Positions 24,401-35,302 of a stretch of DNA of 64,000 nucleotides are shown one piece after another. The translations under genes were made by a program, and so were the position numbers. Origin of the DNA: Pelecanus crispus (Eukaryota; Chordata; Aves; Pelecaniformes; Pelecanidae); the NCBI RefSeq assembly GCF_030463565.1, contig NC_134656.1, positions 997,001 through 1,061,000 of the forward strand, in the 5' to 3' direction. Every line of letters begins with the position of its first letter. Position 1 is the stretch's first letter. The notes below the pieces were generated by a model that searched no databases, was not told the DNA's origin, and was given only the letters and a program-made list of their open reading frames with translations.

Positions 24401-27400
24401 GCGAGCAGCCGGTGCGGGACTGGCGCTGCCAACGGGGATGGGAGCTGCAGGGACCGGGGACAGAGCCGGGGGCCACGGGGAGGCTGGAGGTGGGTGGGCA
24501 AGGGCAGAGCGGGATGCCCAGGGAGGAGCAGGGCAGATTGGGGATGCTCACAGCAGATTGGGGATGCTCAGAGCAGCACAGGGATGCCCAGGACAGGCTG
24601 GGGATGTCCGGGGCAGATTGGGGATGCTCACAGCAGATTGGGGATGCCCAGGGCAGGCTGGGGATGTCCGGGGCAGATTGGGGATGCTCACAGCAGATTG
24701 GGGATGCTCAGAGCAGCGCAGGGATGCCCAGGACAGGCTGAAGATGTCCAGGGCAGACTGGGGATGCTCAGGGCACTTGCACAATCTTCTCCCAGGTGAT
24801 GCCTCTCTTGGTGCCCCTTGCCTGGCAGGGGTTTTGTGGCATGGAGGAGGGCCCCCGGCCCCCGCTGTGTGCAGGCAGCCGTGCCGGGGGCTGCCTGCCG
24901 CCCCAGGAGCAGGCAGGGGGTCCCTGCCGCCGGCCTGCGGGACGGGCGCTGATTGGCCCTGCGGCACAGCGCTGTTGCTGTGGCTGTGCCCGGGCTGACG
25001 GCGGGGCCTGGCGTGTGGCTCGTGCCTCCGCGCACGGGAATAATTCTCCTTAATCCTTCCGAGAGGCATCGCTGGATGAGGCTGGAGCCTCCCTCTGGGA
25101 GCCCCGTCTCGCCTGGCTCGGAGAGAGCGGAGCAGGGGGAGGGACGGCTGCCATCCCTCGGGCAGGGAGGCCTCCGCGCCCCCAGCCACCTGCCCGCTGC
25201 CGCACGGGGCCGCGGCCGAGCCAGCACTGCTCCTGCACCCGCGCCGAGGGCACCGAGTGCCGGCCGTGGGTCTGGCTGCGCGCCCCGGCGAGGCGTGCGC
25301 GAGGCAGAGGTGCAGCAGCCCAGCCGGGGCAGAGAGCCCCGAGGAGCACGCGCTGGTGCGGGAGCTGAGCCGGGCAAGGTGGAGAGCAAAACCCGCGGGG
25401 GCCGGAGTGCCCCATCCCTGGGACAGGAGGGCTGTGGGAGCAGGAGGTGGCCGTGCCCCTGGCATCCTGCGCCTCTGAGCTGGGCTGAGCCAGCAGCAAA
25501 TGCCCCGCTGCCGTGGTCCTGGCTGCGGCCGCCCGCCGGAGCCCCACTGCTGCCAGAGACCGGAGCAGGTCCCGGGGGTGGCTCGGAATGTGCCCCAGGG
25601 TAGTGCTGGCTGCTGAGCTCCCCCGGAGCCCCGTGTTCCCCGGCACGCAGAGCCAGCGCTCGGCCTCGGCCGGGAGCAAGGGCTCCTGCCTGGAGCCAGC
25701 CCCGTGCTGCGGAGGGTGACGCCTGCCGCCGGCCCGGAGCACCCGGCACATAAACACCAGCCCGGGGATTAGGTCAGCTCTGGTCATTGCTCAGACAAAT
25801 AAGTGGATCAGTGCAAGAGAAAGGAGGGGGAGGGAGCTCTGCTGAGCCAGGAGCTCAAGTGGGGACCTTTAATTTGGGGGCTCGCGGGGCCAGGAGCAGC
25901 CTTGGCACGGGCGTGAGACTGGGCAGCGAGCGCTGGCGCCCGTGGCGGGGCGGCTGGGGACACGCGGCGGCAGCCCCGGCTGGCCCCCACGGTCGGCTTG
26001 GATGCCCGAGTGTCCTCAAGTCTGTTTATTTTAAGGGATGCAAAGTCCTGGGCTGCTGCAGGGTCACAGGCGCGCTGGCCGAGCCTCTCATTAAAGTTTC
26101 CCGTGGGTGCCGGCGGGGGGAGAAGGAGGAGAATGGGTGGCAGCAGCTGGGCACCGGCCCGCCGGCCCGCGCCCGCGCACCTTTGGACCTGGCACCCATG
26201 CACCGGGAGCCATCGGCGTGGGCCGGAGCACCCCACAGCCCGACCCCATTGTCCTGCGGCGGCGCGGGCCAGGCGCGGGGACCGCCATCTGCTTGTCGCT
26301 GCCGGCAGCTTCTTTGTTCGCCGCCCGGTGCACGCTTGCTCAGGAAGCGGCTCCCCACGTGCTTCGCCCTTTCCCTCTCGCGGAGGCACCTAATGAAATA
26401 AAGGATTTACTGCAGCGAGGGGGAGGGAAGGGGAAATGGGCTGAGCAGTTTGAAAATGTCGTGCCTGGCCCCGGGGCTGGGCTCTTTGGCCGGGTGCAGG
26501 CAGGGCTGGGTGCAGGCAGGGCCGGGCTCTCTGCCACGGCCGGGCTGTTCTTCGGAGCAGTGCAAGGCGGGAGGCTGGCGTGGTGGGAGCCGTGCGCAGG
26601 CAGGGCGGCAGCGCCAGGACCTGGGGGTGTGAATGTAACCGAGACCGAGCAGGAGCCGGGCGTGCATGGCACCGCCGCGGTCGGGCCCCTGGGCCGTGGG
26701 CTCTGCCTGTTTGGGTGGTGGGGGAAAGGGGTGGCCACGCAGCTGCCGTGGGGATGGCTCTGGGGCGTGCGGAAAGAGGGAAGCAGGAGCGTCCACATAG
26801 GGTGTAGGGGGTCACTTGGGCTTTGAGCGGGATAGAAGGGACGTCCACGCAGCCCCTGCACCGCCCGGCAGCAGCGTGCCGAGGAGCCTTGCCGGGCAGC
26901 GTGCCTGCTGTGAGCAGAGCTCCTAATGCTGCTTCCAGGCGGCACAAACTCCGGGTTTTCCCGCCCAAGCGAGCCTGTCCCTCGTGTGTCGTCCCCATGC
27001 CCCAGCACTCCGTGGAGCAGCCACGTCCCCGAGCCACTGGCACTGGAGCTCGTCGCCTCCCGCCGCACCCAGCCCCAAACGGGGCCAGGAGGACTGCACC
27101 GGGAGGCGAGGGACCCGGCGGGGAGAGGCAATGCCCCTTTCTCCTCCCTGCAATGCAAACAGAAACCGAAAAGGACCAAATTCCAAAGTTCTTATTCAAG
27201 CCCAGGCGCCGTGGCCCCAGGTGGAGGCGTGGGGACTGTCACCTGCCAGAGGGACGGGTGGCCCAGGCACGGGGCACGGCAGTGTCCGGCGTGCTTTGAG
27301 GGACGAGGGAGCAGAGCCGTGCGATGGCCCTGCAGCCACGGGCACCAGTGTCCGTCCCTCCAGCTGCTGCATCCCAGGGCCCGAAGTGCGGCTGTGCTGG

Positions 27401-30400
27401 CCCGGCTCCCGGCAGCGCCTGCGGCAGCTCGCCCACCAAGTGACTCCAGAGCAGGCCAGGGGCTTTCAAAGCAGCGGCGCATCCACGCTGCCCGTGCCGG
27501 TGGTCCCACCGGTGGGTTTGGCACCGTGGGGCCAGAGCCGCTCGCCCGCCTCGGGGACGCGGTCCCAGGGCACCGCGGGGGTGACCACACGTTCTTCCTT
27601 GCAGATGACTCCTCGTCAGAGAGCTGCAGCGGGAATGGCTCCTCCACCCTGAACCCCTCCACCTCCAGCAGCACGCAGGGTGACAGCGCCTTCCCCGAAA
27701 TGAACGGGAATGGCACCGTGGCCCCCATGGACTTCACCGCCTCCGCCGACGACCAGCCCATCAACCTCTGCGACAAGCTCGCGCCTGCCCACGTCACCCC
27801 TTCCTACCAGTCGGACAGCTGCAGCGCCGACGGGCTGCGCAGCAGGGTCAAGTACGCGGTGAAGACCACGGCAGAGGTATGGCCCAGGCTGCAGGGGCTG
27901 GGCGAGACGGGGCGACCGTGCGTCCCCGGCCGGAGCTGGTGCGGGGCATGGCACACTGGGAGCAACCGCACGTGAGGCGCCCGAGGCCAGGCGGGGATGC
28001 GGCTGCTTCCTCGCGCCAGGAAGGCGCAGGGGTGGCGGGGCTGGGAGCCTTTCCCTTGTAGGGAGGGAAGGACAGACGAGCACCGTGCTCGCCCACCACT
28101 GCTGCGGCAGAGCGGCTGTGCCTGGCTGCGCTCCGGCCTTGGGGCTGCTGCTGCTCAGCAGAAATCGGCCCAGGTGCCCAGCGAGCAGTTGGCAGAGGGA
28201 GGGATGGTTTGGGAGAGCCGGGGAGCATCCCCCATGCCCCGTGTGCCCCAGAGCCGGGGCTCTGCCGTGGGCTCGCCTCACCCCCGACCGGCTGTGCCGC
28301 TGCCACCGTGCAAGGAGGAGCCCGTTCCCGCTGGGTCCGGGCAGCGTTTCCCGCGGGGTCAGGCAGAGCCATGGCCCCCACCAGCCAGAGCCGCGCTGCC
28401 CGCGCTTTGGGCCACCGCCATGTCCCCCCTGCCCTGAGCAGGCAGGAGCTGGCACTCGGAGGAGCCCATCCGTGGGTTTGTCTCCCTGGGTTGCAGGGGG
28501 ACAGCAGGACATGGGCCAGAAGAAGCGAGCTGAGGAGAAAAGGCTTTTTCCTTGTGACTGTGGGCAGGGGTGGGCAGGCGAGGGCTGCTCACAGTAACCC
28601 CCGTCTCCTCTCAGTCCCCTCCGTACAGCTCTGGCAGCTACGACTCCATCAAGACAGAGGTCAGCGGCTGCCCCGAGGACCTGACCGTCGGCAGGGGCCC
28701 CCACGGCCGATGAAGATGATGATGACCATGATGACCACGAAGACAACGATAAGATAAATGACTCGGAGGGGATGGACCCGGAGAGGCTAAAGGCCTTCAA
28801 CGTAAGGAAGGTTCCACGGGGAGGGCGAGCCTGCCCGCCTCCCGTCTCGGTGTTCCCACCATCTGTCTTCTCCTTTGCAGATGTTCGTGCGCCTTTTCGT
28901 GGACGAGAACCTGGACCGGATGGTTCCCATCTCCAAGCAGCCCAAGGAGAAGATCCAGGCCATCATCGAATCCTGCAGCCGGCAGTTCCCCGAGTTCCAG
29001 GAGCGGGCGCGCAAGCGCATCCGCACCTACCTCAAGTCCTGCCGCCGCATGAAGAAGAACGGGATGGAGATGGTGAGTGGCCGCCCCGCTGCCCTGCCGC
29101 TTGCCACCGCTCCCGGGGCACCAGGTCCCTGAGCGCCTTCCCTGCTTGTGTCTCCGCAGACCAGGCCCACGCCGCCGCACCTGACCTCGGCCATGGCGGA
29201 GAACATCCTGGCCGCCGCCTGCGAGAGCGAAACGCGGAAAGCAGCCAAGAGGATGCGGCTGGAGATCTACCAGACCTCCCAGGTACGGTGCTCATGGTCG
29301 GAGGTGGGTGTGGGAAAAGCTTCTGAGCAATTTGGCAAAGCATTTTTAAAAGCTTTTCTAAAAGTCGGAGGGCTGCAGAGCAGGGCCCCGTGGTGCATCC
29401 CGAGACGCAGGCCAGCGGGACCCGGGCGTGCTGGTTTGGGCTGGCCACGCTGCAGCCACGGGAGAGCAGGCGTCCCCACGCCGTCCCTCCCACCACCGCA
29501 GAGCACAGCCGGGCTGCTCGCACGAGTAAGTCTGTGTTTCCCCCCGTGCAGGACGAACCGATCGCTCTAGACAAGCAACACTCCAGAGACTCCACAGCCA
29601 TCACCCACTCCTCCTATTCACTGCCAGCTTCATCTTACTCCCAAGATCCGGTCTACATCAACGGAAGCCTGAACTACAGCTACCGTGGCTACGGGTCCCT
29701 GGGGGGCAGCCTGCAGCCACCCGCCTCCCTCCAGACGGGCAACCACAGTAACGGTAAGCGGCCGCACGCTGCACCAGGGCCCGCGGCAGCACAGGGAGCC
29801 CACCCGGCCATGGCCCACGGGGCCATCACCTCTGCCCCATGCCCGGGCAGCGAGCTGCGGGCTCCCTGGCATCCTGCGCCGTGCGGCTGAGCTGGTCGCT
29901 GGGGGCGAGGCGGGGGCTGCTCACGCCAAGCCCGGTCATGGCAGTGCGTCTCCCGCTCCCAACAGAGGCCTCTGCTCAGCTTGCCTCATCGGCAGGTGGT
30001 TAATTGTTGAACTGAACTTGGAAGGATGGTCTAGGTGGCACTGGTGGAGGGAAGGAGTGTCACTTAAAAAAAAAGAGAATCTGTACCAGCTGTTAATTAT
30101 TAACAGGAGCGGGCGCCTATCGCTGCGCTGATCTCGTTGCTGGTATGAGCCGTTCCTTTCCCAGGCTGCGTCAGCTGCTCTCGGAGACGGGGACGGGGAT
30201 GGGGACGGGGATGGGGACAGGGCTGGTGAAGTTCGGGGGCTCTGCAGCAGCGCCCGAGGCGCAGCCAGCTCCTGCCGCAGGTCGGGAGGGTGGCGAGGGG
30301 CTGGGGGCCGCGTGGGAAAAGCGGCCGGGGGGACAGGGCTGAGGCTGCGGGGCGGGAAGGCGGAAGGAGAGCGCAGACAAGGCTTGAGGGGTCGGCTGAG

Positions 30401-33085
30401 TTAGGAGCAAGTGAACAGAGCGGAGCAGCCCGGGGCCGAGGAGGGCACTTGGGGAGGTGCTGTGCTACCTGGTGATGCCCTGGCACCTGGGCAAAAGAGG
30501 TGTGGGATGGGGCGAAGGCTCCCTCCCTCTGGCTTTGCCCTCCCGGCAGCGGCTGCAGGAGGGGCTGGAGCCCGTGCTGGTCCTCGTCCGGTCCTTCGGC
30601 AATCTCCGGGCTGCCTTCGCTTGCCCCGGTGCGCTCTGGGCTCCTGCCCTGCCCCTGCCTGCCCCAACAGGAGTGAGGATTTGGAAGGATGTGATTTCCG
30701 GAGCCCTGAGAGATGCCTGTCTGGGATTAACTCTTATCATCCCTTCCTAATGCTTCTTAACCCTGAATAAAGATCCCGCCCCAGCCTCCAGCTGCTGAGA
30801 CCTAATCCTTGCAGCCAGGGCAGAGGCAGCTGTGGTTCCTCCCCAGAGCAGCACAGGCACCCCTGGCCCCCCGCGCTGCCCGGCACCCTCCTCTCGCCCG
30901 GCGCAGCCGCCAGCGCCGGCTCCTCGGCAAGGGGCAGGGAACTTGCGGAACCATCTCAGAGCAGCCCCGGCGAGCGCGGGCCCCAGGAGGAGCGGATGGG
31001 CCCTGGGTGTAGCGCACAGCAGCAGCTCACAGCAGCAACTTGCTTCTTTCTAATGGATTTTTTTTTTTTAAACCTCTGCTTGGCAATTATTTTTTTCCCC
31101 TTTGCCCGAGCTCTTTGCCAGTCCTTCAGATGTAAAAGCGTGCTGCTGTAGCGCTGGGAAGGAGTGCTGCAAGGAGCTGCACCTTCTCCTCCCTCCGTGA
31201 GCAGAAAGTCTGCAGGGGTTTGCTGCCCAGAAGCGTCTTCTCCCTCCATCCCCCACCAAGGCGATCCTTGCTCAAACCCGCATCCCCACTCCCAGCTCCT
31301 TCCCCCTTGGTGAGCCGGGAAATGGGCTCCGTTTACTGCTGCCTTTTCTGTCCAGTGAAATTGCTTTCGCATGAGAGCCTCCTCCTCCTCCTCCCCTTCG
31401 CAGCGCCGATGAGCCTGGCGTGGAAGTCCTCTGCTGGTGCCACTCCTCCTGCAGCATTTGCTGCTCCAGCTTCGCTTTCCGTGGGTGTTTTCCTTCGCGC
31501 CCCGGGGCGACGCGCTCCCCTCCCTGCCGCAGGTCACCAGTGGGACCCACCGGCTCTCGGGGGGCTGCCGAGCTCTCCTGTCCCGGTTTGCAAGCCGCTG
31601 CAGCACCCGGGCCCTGCTCCATCTTCCTGCGTGTCCCACCGCTGCGTCAGGCCCCCCAGCAGGAGCTCAGCCCTCCTGAAGCCTTTCTCCAGCATCAGCC
31701 CCTGCTCCATCAGCCCGTAACGCTCCAGCCCACAGCCAGGGATTAATTAGTTCAGCGGCCTCTCTTTCTCCTTACCCCCGAGCTCCAGCCTCGCCTGCCT
31801 CCTCTCCCTACCTCGTATCGCATCTCTAGTACGCATCTTTCCTCTTCTCGCCATTTCTGATCGATTGTGGGGTTCTTGCACCTTGTTTGGCTCCCCTTAG
31901 TCCAACATGAAGCTAAATCCCGTTTTTTTTTCCCCTGCCTTTACCTGGCTGTGTCGCTCCCCAAGCTGTGTAGCAGCTTTCCTGCCAAAGCCTTCCACGC
32001 GCAGCCGCCCGAACCGGGCTGCACACGCGTGCGCGTGGTTGGGCACAGGTGTCTGCTGACAGTGCTCCCTGCGTCTTGGAGAACTCGAGAATTTTGTGAC
32101 TTTTTGCAGGTTTAAGATCTGTAGCGACACAGGGGGGTTGTGAGCTGGGGCGGCCGTGTGTCCTGTTCTGCAAAGGACGGACACGTGTACGTGGTCGGAA
32201 GCCAATCGCGTGCGACAGGTGGAGCAGAGACCGACTTAGGAGAAAAAAATTATCCTTGCCCATCAGGCAGATCATAAATTTTGCAGGACTTAATTTCATT
32301 TACAGATTAAGCCACAGAAATGCGCAGCCAATGGTCTAGTAAGACGACCATTTAGCCCCCCCCCCAAAACGTTCTACCTGAAGCTGGGCACGTAATGGCG
32401 TTGCTGGCCGGGGCGGCGTGCGAGAGCCCGGGCAGGGCAGGTGGGCACAGACACCGTGTGGTTACCCAGCACTAAACCAGGGAAATGCGCCGTGCGGGAT
32501 GTTACTCGCCGTACGCAGAGTCAAAACCAGACCATGGACGCTGATCGTGACGGGCAGGTACCCTCGGGCGCAGGTTTGGCGCGGCCGCAGACCCTCCCTT
32601 CGCTGAGCGGATGGGACAGGCTGCAGGACAGGATTTTTGTCGCGTTGACTCTGAAGTCTCTTTCCTTGTTGCGGCTGTTGTAGAGGCAGCGATTTGCCTG
32701 TGCTGGCTGCCGGCGTGGGCTGCTGCAGGAGATGGGGCTTTTCACGTCGTCCGGGGCGCTTCGCAGGGACCTTCCTGCGGTGCAGAGGTCCAGGAGCAGC
32801 AGCTCCCGCCGCGGAGCTCGTCGCGGCGGGATGGACACGGGCAAGGCTGCTCTGGCTGAGCTTCCCTCTCGCTTTCCCTTGGCAGGTCCAACCGATCTCA
32901 GCATGAAAGGTGGGGCCTCCAGCACAGCCCCCTCCAACAGCACCAGCAGGGGAATGCAGGCTGCCCAGCTCAGCCCCACGGAGATCAGCGCAGTGCGGCA
33001 GCTGATCGCCGGCTACCGAGAGTCGGCGGCGTTTCTGCTTCGATCTGCAGACGAACTGGAAAACCTCATTTTACAGCAGAACTGA
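15348..33085 (+). CDS. NOL4L: NOL4L (nucleolar protein 4-like), 3' seven coding exons
   Basis: Seven exons at 15348-15489, 27605-27876, 28615-28801, 28881-29072, 29160-29282, 29552-29753 and 32886-33085 join in consistent phase and encode about 438 residues, ending [12 protein letters not shown]. This matches the shared C-terminal half of the NOL4/NOL4L family. In order one sees a Ser-rich acidic N-terminal part, a QPINLC segment, a long Asp/Glu run, the conserved block [18 protein letters not shown] with a basic tail [18 protein letters not shown], a second basic patch [13 protein letters not shown], a Tyr/Ser-rich stretch, PTDLSMK (PxDLS type, as bound by CtBP) and the C-terminal helix. Family knowledge: a nuclear protein of unclear biochemical role, known as a leukaemia fusion partner in humans. 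The ATG at 15381 in the first exon corresponds to the start of the human short isoform; longer isoforms would enter from exons left of the window. One exon contains an apparent 1-nt insertion. The identification is very secure; the choice of start is uncertain. Confidence 0.95.
16977..16994 (+). repeat. (CT)n microsatellite
   Basis: Nine CT units in a row within the 12-kb NOL4L intron. Confidence 0.85.
22900..24250. promoter_or_regulatory. Candidate intronic enhancer region
   Basis: AT-rich, motif-dense patches stand out against GC-rich intron. Around 22936-22980 there are GATTAATTC and ATTTAATAAG. At 23340-23505 there are ACATTGTTTTT (SOX-like), CCACCTGC (E-box), CAATTAG, CAATTAT, CATTAG and the 14-bp palindrome ATGAATATATTCAT at 23489-23502. 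At 24003-24012 there is GAGATTAATCC. Such mixtures are typical of developmental enhancers. The claim is inferential, since conservation cannot be measured here. Confidence 0.25.
24534..24773 (+). repeat. 20-bp minisatellite, 12 units with higher-order order
   Basis: Twelve exact-length 20-bp units, for example CAGATTGGGGATGCTCACAG, CAGCACAGGGATGCCCAGGA and CAGGCTGGGGATGTCCGGGG. Unit types follow the order A B C D / A B' D / A B C' D' E, so the array looks built by duplication of 3- to 5-unit blocks. Because 20 is not a multiple of 3 and the unit lacks stops in several frames, it creates repetitive ORFs on both strands that are not genes. Confidence 0.93.
27605..27876 (+). CDS. NOL4L: NOL4L exon 2 of window (Ser-rich, QPINLC)
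   Basis: The acceptor TTCCTTGCAG ends at 27604 and the donor GTATGG follows 27876. The 272 nt start in phase 1 and end in phase 0. They encode a Ser/Asn/Thr-rich stretch, then [24 protein letters not shown] and [19 protein letters not shown] aligns with the QPLNLS element of NOL4, a PxNLx variant of the CtBP-type motif. A 12.1-kb intron separates it from the previous exon. Confidence 0.95.
27877..28614 (+). other. NOL4L: NOL4L intron, 738 bp
   Basis: GC-rich intron between in-phase exons. I see no other feature in it. Confidence 0.85.
28615..28801 (+). CDS. NOL4L: NOL4L exon 3 of window, with apparent +1 frameshift
   Basis: The acceptor CTCTCAG ends at 28614 and the donor GTAAGG follows 28801. 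The exon opens in phase 0 as [27 protein letters not shown]. It then passes a GGGG-CCCCC tract at 28694-28702 and hits TGA at 28711-28713. Shifting by one base at the G tract gives APTAD, the expected Asp-rich run, and [16 protein letters not shown], in phase with the next exon. The exon is 187 nt where 186 would keep frame. The conserved downstream exons suggest a sequencing or assembly error; a true frameshift allele is the alternative. Confidence 0.92.
28881..29072 (+). CDS. NOL4L: NOL4L exon 4 of window (core conserved domain)
   Basis: The acceptor TCCTTTGCAG and the donor GTGAGT enclose 192 nt (64 codons, phase 0 to 0). It encodes the most conserved part of the family: [38 protein letters not shown] and [20 protein letters not shown]. 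The last part is strongly basic and suits nuclear or nucleolar targeting (inference). Confidence 0.97.
29160..29282 (+). CDS. NOL4L: NOL4L exon 5 of window
   Basis: The acceptor TCTCCGCAG ends at 29159 and the donor GTACGG follows 29282. The 123 nt (41 codons) read [19 protein letters not shown], then [26 protein letters not shown] is a possible nuclear localisation signal. Phase 0 to 0. Confidence 0.96.
29552..29753 (+). CDS. NOL4L: NOL4L exon 6 of window (Tyr/Ser-rich)
   Basis: The acceptor CCCCCGTGCAG ends at 29551 and the donor GTAAGC follows 29753. The 202 nt encode [14 protein letters not shown], then [30 protein letters not shown] and LQTGNHSN, ending in phase 1. Confidence 0.96.
30090..30106. 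promoter_or_regulatory. Perfect HNF1-type palindrome in NOL4L last intron
   Basis: CTGTTAATTATTAACAG contains GTTAATTATTAAC at 30092-30104, an exact match to the HNF1A/HNF1B consensus GTTAATNATTAAC, with two further symmetrical bases on each side. Function in this intron is unknown. Confidence 0.5.
30186..30222 (+). repeat. GGGGAC/GGGGAT short tandem repeat
   Basis: About three copies of a 12-bp unit (GGGGACGGGGAT). Five runs of four Gs within 37 bp make a G-quadruplex on the + strand plausible. Confidence 0.8.
32886..33085 (+). CDS. NOL4L: NOL4L last coding exon with PxDLS motif and stop
   Basis: The acceptor CCCTTGGCAG ends at 32885. The exon opens [10 protein letters not shown], a PxDLS motif of the type bound by CtBP co-repressors. 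It continues through a short Ser/Thr/Asn linker to [20 protein letters not shown] and the C-terminal [12 protein letters not shown], with TGA at 33083-33085. The reading frame is intact and continuous with the preceding exon. Confidence 0.97.
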
Positions 33086-35294
33086 CTCCCTGTGTCTGCA
33101 TCGCTCCTCTGTCGAGAAGACAATTTATACCTGCTAGAAAGAGGCTCCCAGCGGCGTCCTGCTCAGGACCACCATCGTCCTCCCGTGAAGCGGCGGGTAC
33201 ATGTAGTTTTAGAAGGTGGAATCCAAAAGACCCGTTTTCTTTTACACTCCAAGCACCCGGGACTTCAGGCACAAGGACACGTTTTTGAACCGTACCAACA
33301 CCTGTGCGTCCAGCTGATCAGAAGCCAAACCTGCGGCTTGGAAGGATGTGGGACTTTCAAGGGCAGAAGGGAGCCTGGGGAGGTTTGGGGCTGCAGATGT
33401 ATTTAGAATAACCTTTGTGGACCCAAATGTTAGATTCCCGTCCCCAGATAATTTCCAAGTCTTAGGTGAGCCGAATCACATATTTATTGAGAAATGGACC
33501 CTCCTCTCCCCTTAGTAATTTATTTTTCTGAAAATGGATTCTTTTGAGTTTGTACAGATTGCCAGTTTTTTGTCTGTCTGATCAGAAGGAATTTATTCCT
33601 GTGAAATAACACATTCCATATCACTACACTACTAATTTCCAGGCAGCTCTGCCTGTTTCTCTGGGGAGCCCTTGTCCCACCGCGAGCAAGTTTGCCATCC
33701 AGCCCTAGACTTCGAGGCTGCTCAGCCTCCAGTAAGCGTAGGTGGCAGCTGACCAACGGAGCAAGCAAGCGTCCTCTCTAGACCTTCGTTCTAAGTGGTC
33801 CCGTAGCAGCAGTGGGGTCTAAAATCTCCCGCAGAGACTCGACAAACTCAACAGACCTCCGGCTAGAAGGACGTCTCGCACTCACTTAAGTCATTGCAGA
33901 TAACAGAAGTAAGGAAGGAAATACCTGAGAAACACTGTCTTGCGGTCACCATCCGTACTCTACCTCACACTCCATTGTGGGCTTCTTCCAGGACTGGCCG
34001 AGCCGGTCCTGGGGGACGGTGAGTGTCGCAGACGCGTGGATCGCGCCGAGGAGGCTGGGTTGGCAGATCCGACGGATCCGCCGGGGTCCTGCTGCTGGGC
34101 GGCAGCTCGCCCGCCCCCCGCCGTGCCCGGCTGTTTGCTCCAGTCCCTGCGAAAGCGGCCCTGGGGTAGCAGCAGGAGAACGACCCCGTGAGGAGCGCGG
34201 GGGGTGACGAAGGCCAGTGCCGGCGCTCTGCCCGCAGAGCGAGGCCGGCGCGGCGAGCCGCTCGCTCCTCTGCCAAAGACGGAGCCGGGCAACGTTCAAC
34301 AGCAGAACTGACAAAGTCCTCTCCGGGGCCCAGGGTCCTCCCCGCTCCCTTCTCACAGTCCTGGAACAAGCCCACAGTTCCCAAAGTGTGGAAAAACCAT
34401 AGCCCGCTGACCATTCTGCCCTGTTACCACCCCCCCCCAATAATGCACTTCGTTTTGCTCAGTGCAATACCTACTACCAGTGCTGCTAAACCCAGGGGCT
34501 TCGCTCAGGCACGGAGATGCCGAGCTGGGCCAAGCAATGCAACGTGCTCCGGAGCCACGCAGAGCAGCAGAGACGGCTGCCGGGGACCCCAGCTCCTCCT
34601 CACGCCCCTTCAGCTCCCCCCGCCCGGGCAGGAGCCCTCGCCGCAGGGTAGGAATTCGATAAGCGTAAAGCCCTATATGCTCGGTTTAAAGGTAGATGCT
34701 TTCTTTGGAGCCAGCTTTTTTCTTCTTTTTCGGCCCCTCTGACCCACGGACGGGGGCTGCTGCTCCGTGGGGGGCTTGAGTTTGGTGGCGGCGGCTGGTC
34801 CCAGCCAGGAGCAGACCTGGGCAGTTTACTCAGTAGCCTTTAGACGCGATTATATTCCCCACACACTGGAAGAGAAGCAAAACCTCTCCCCTCCTCGTAG
34901 TCTCAGTACGGGAAAAGCCACCGGCTCCCGAGGCCAGGCTTGCCTGGCCCGGCAGCAGAAGGGATTAACCATTGCGTCGACTGTTTTCCCCAAACCGTAA
35001 ACTTTCCATAGTGGTTGGAGAAAAGGGACCTAGCTCCTGGCCGTCGAGCGTAGGCAGGGCGTCCGTGCAGAGGTGCGGCGGTGGCTTGTTAGACCGGGCC
35101 GATGCTGGAAGCGGGAGCATCGCGGCCGTCCCGAGGCGCCTGAGCCCAGCGCCCCGTCCCCTCCCTGCCCGCTGCAGCGCGGGGCTGGGGCCCGGGACAG
35201 CGGCCCCCCCAGCCAGGGTCCAGACTCACGCTTTCCCCAGCACTTCACAAGCCTGCTCGGTTTGTCCACTGCATCCTCCCATACTTGGAATTTA

Positions 35295-35302
35295 TGTAAA
35301 TA
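35295..35302 (+). promoter_or_regulatory. Pumilio-type element in NOL4L 3' UTR
   Basis: TGTAAATA, an exact match to the PUM consensus UGUANAUA, in sense orientation within the NOL4L 3' UTR and directly followed by a U-rich ATTTATTTTTG stretch. A single 8-mer can occur by chance. Confidence 0.4.

Larger units (their letters stand above)
15490..27604 (+). other. NOL4L: NOL4L intron, 12.1 kb
   Basis: Mostly GC-rich intron (especially 19.5-23.3 and 24.4-27.6 kb) with AT-richer islands near 16.1, 16.9, 22.7-23.0 and 24.0-24.3 kb. No further NOL4L coding exon is expected, because the flanking exons join directly in the protein family. It holds a (CT)n tract, a 20-bp minisatellite at 24534 and homeodomain-site-rich stretches. 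The ORFs on both strands are composition-driven. Confidence 0.7.
29754..32885 (+). other. NOL4L: NOL4L intron, 3.1 kb
   Basis: Last intron before the terminal coding exon. It holds a perfect HNF1-type palindrome near 30098, a 12-bp GGGGAC/GGGGAT repeat at 30186-30222 and short A/T runs. No coding exon of the family is missing here. Confidence 0.8.

Noticed and set aside
24548-25787. Long - strand ORFs of 245-353 codons with internal repeats
   Set aside because: The repeats come from the 20-bp minisatellite and the rest from GC-rich intron. There is no similarity to a known family, and the stretch lies within a NOL4L intron.
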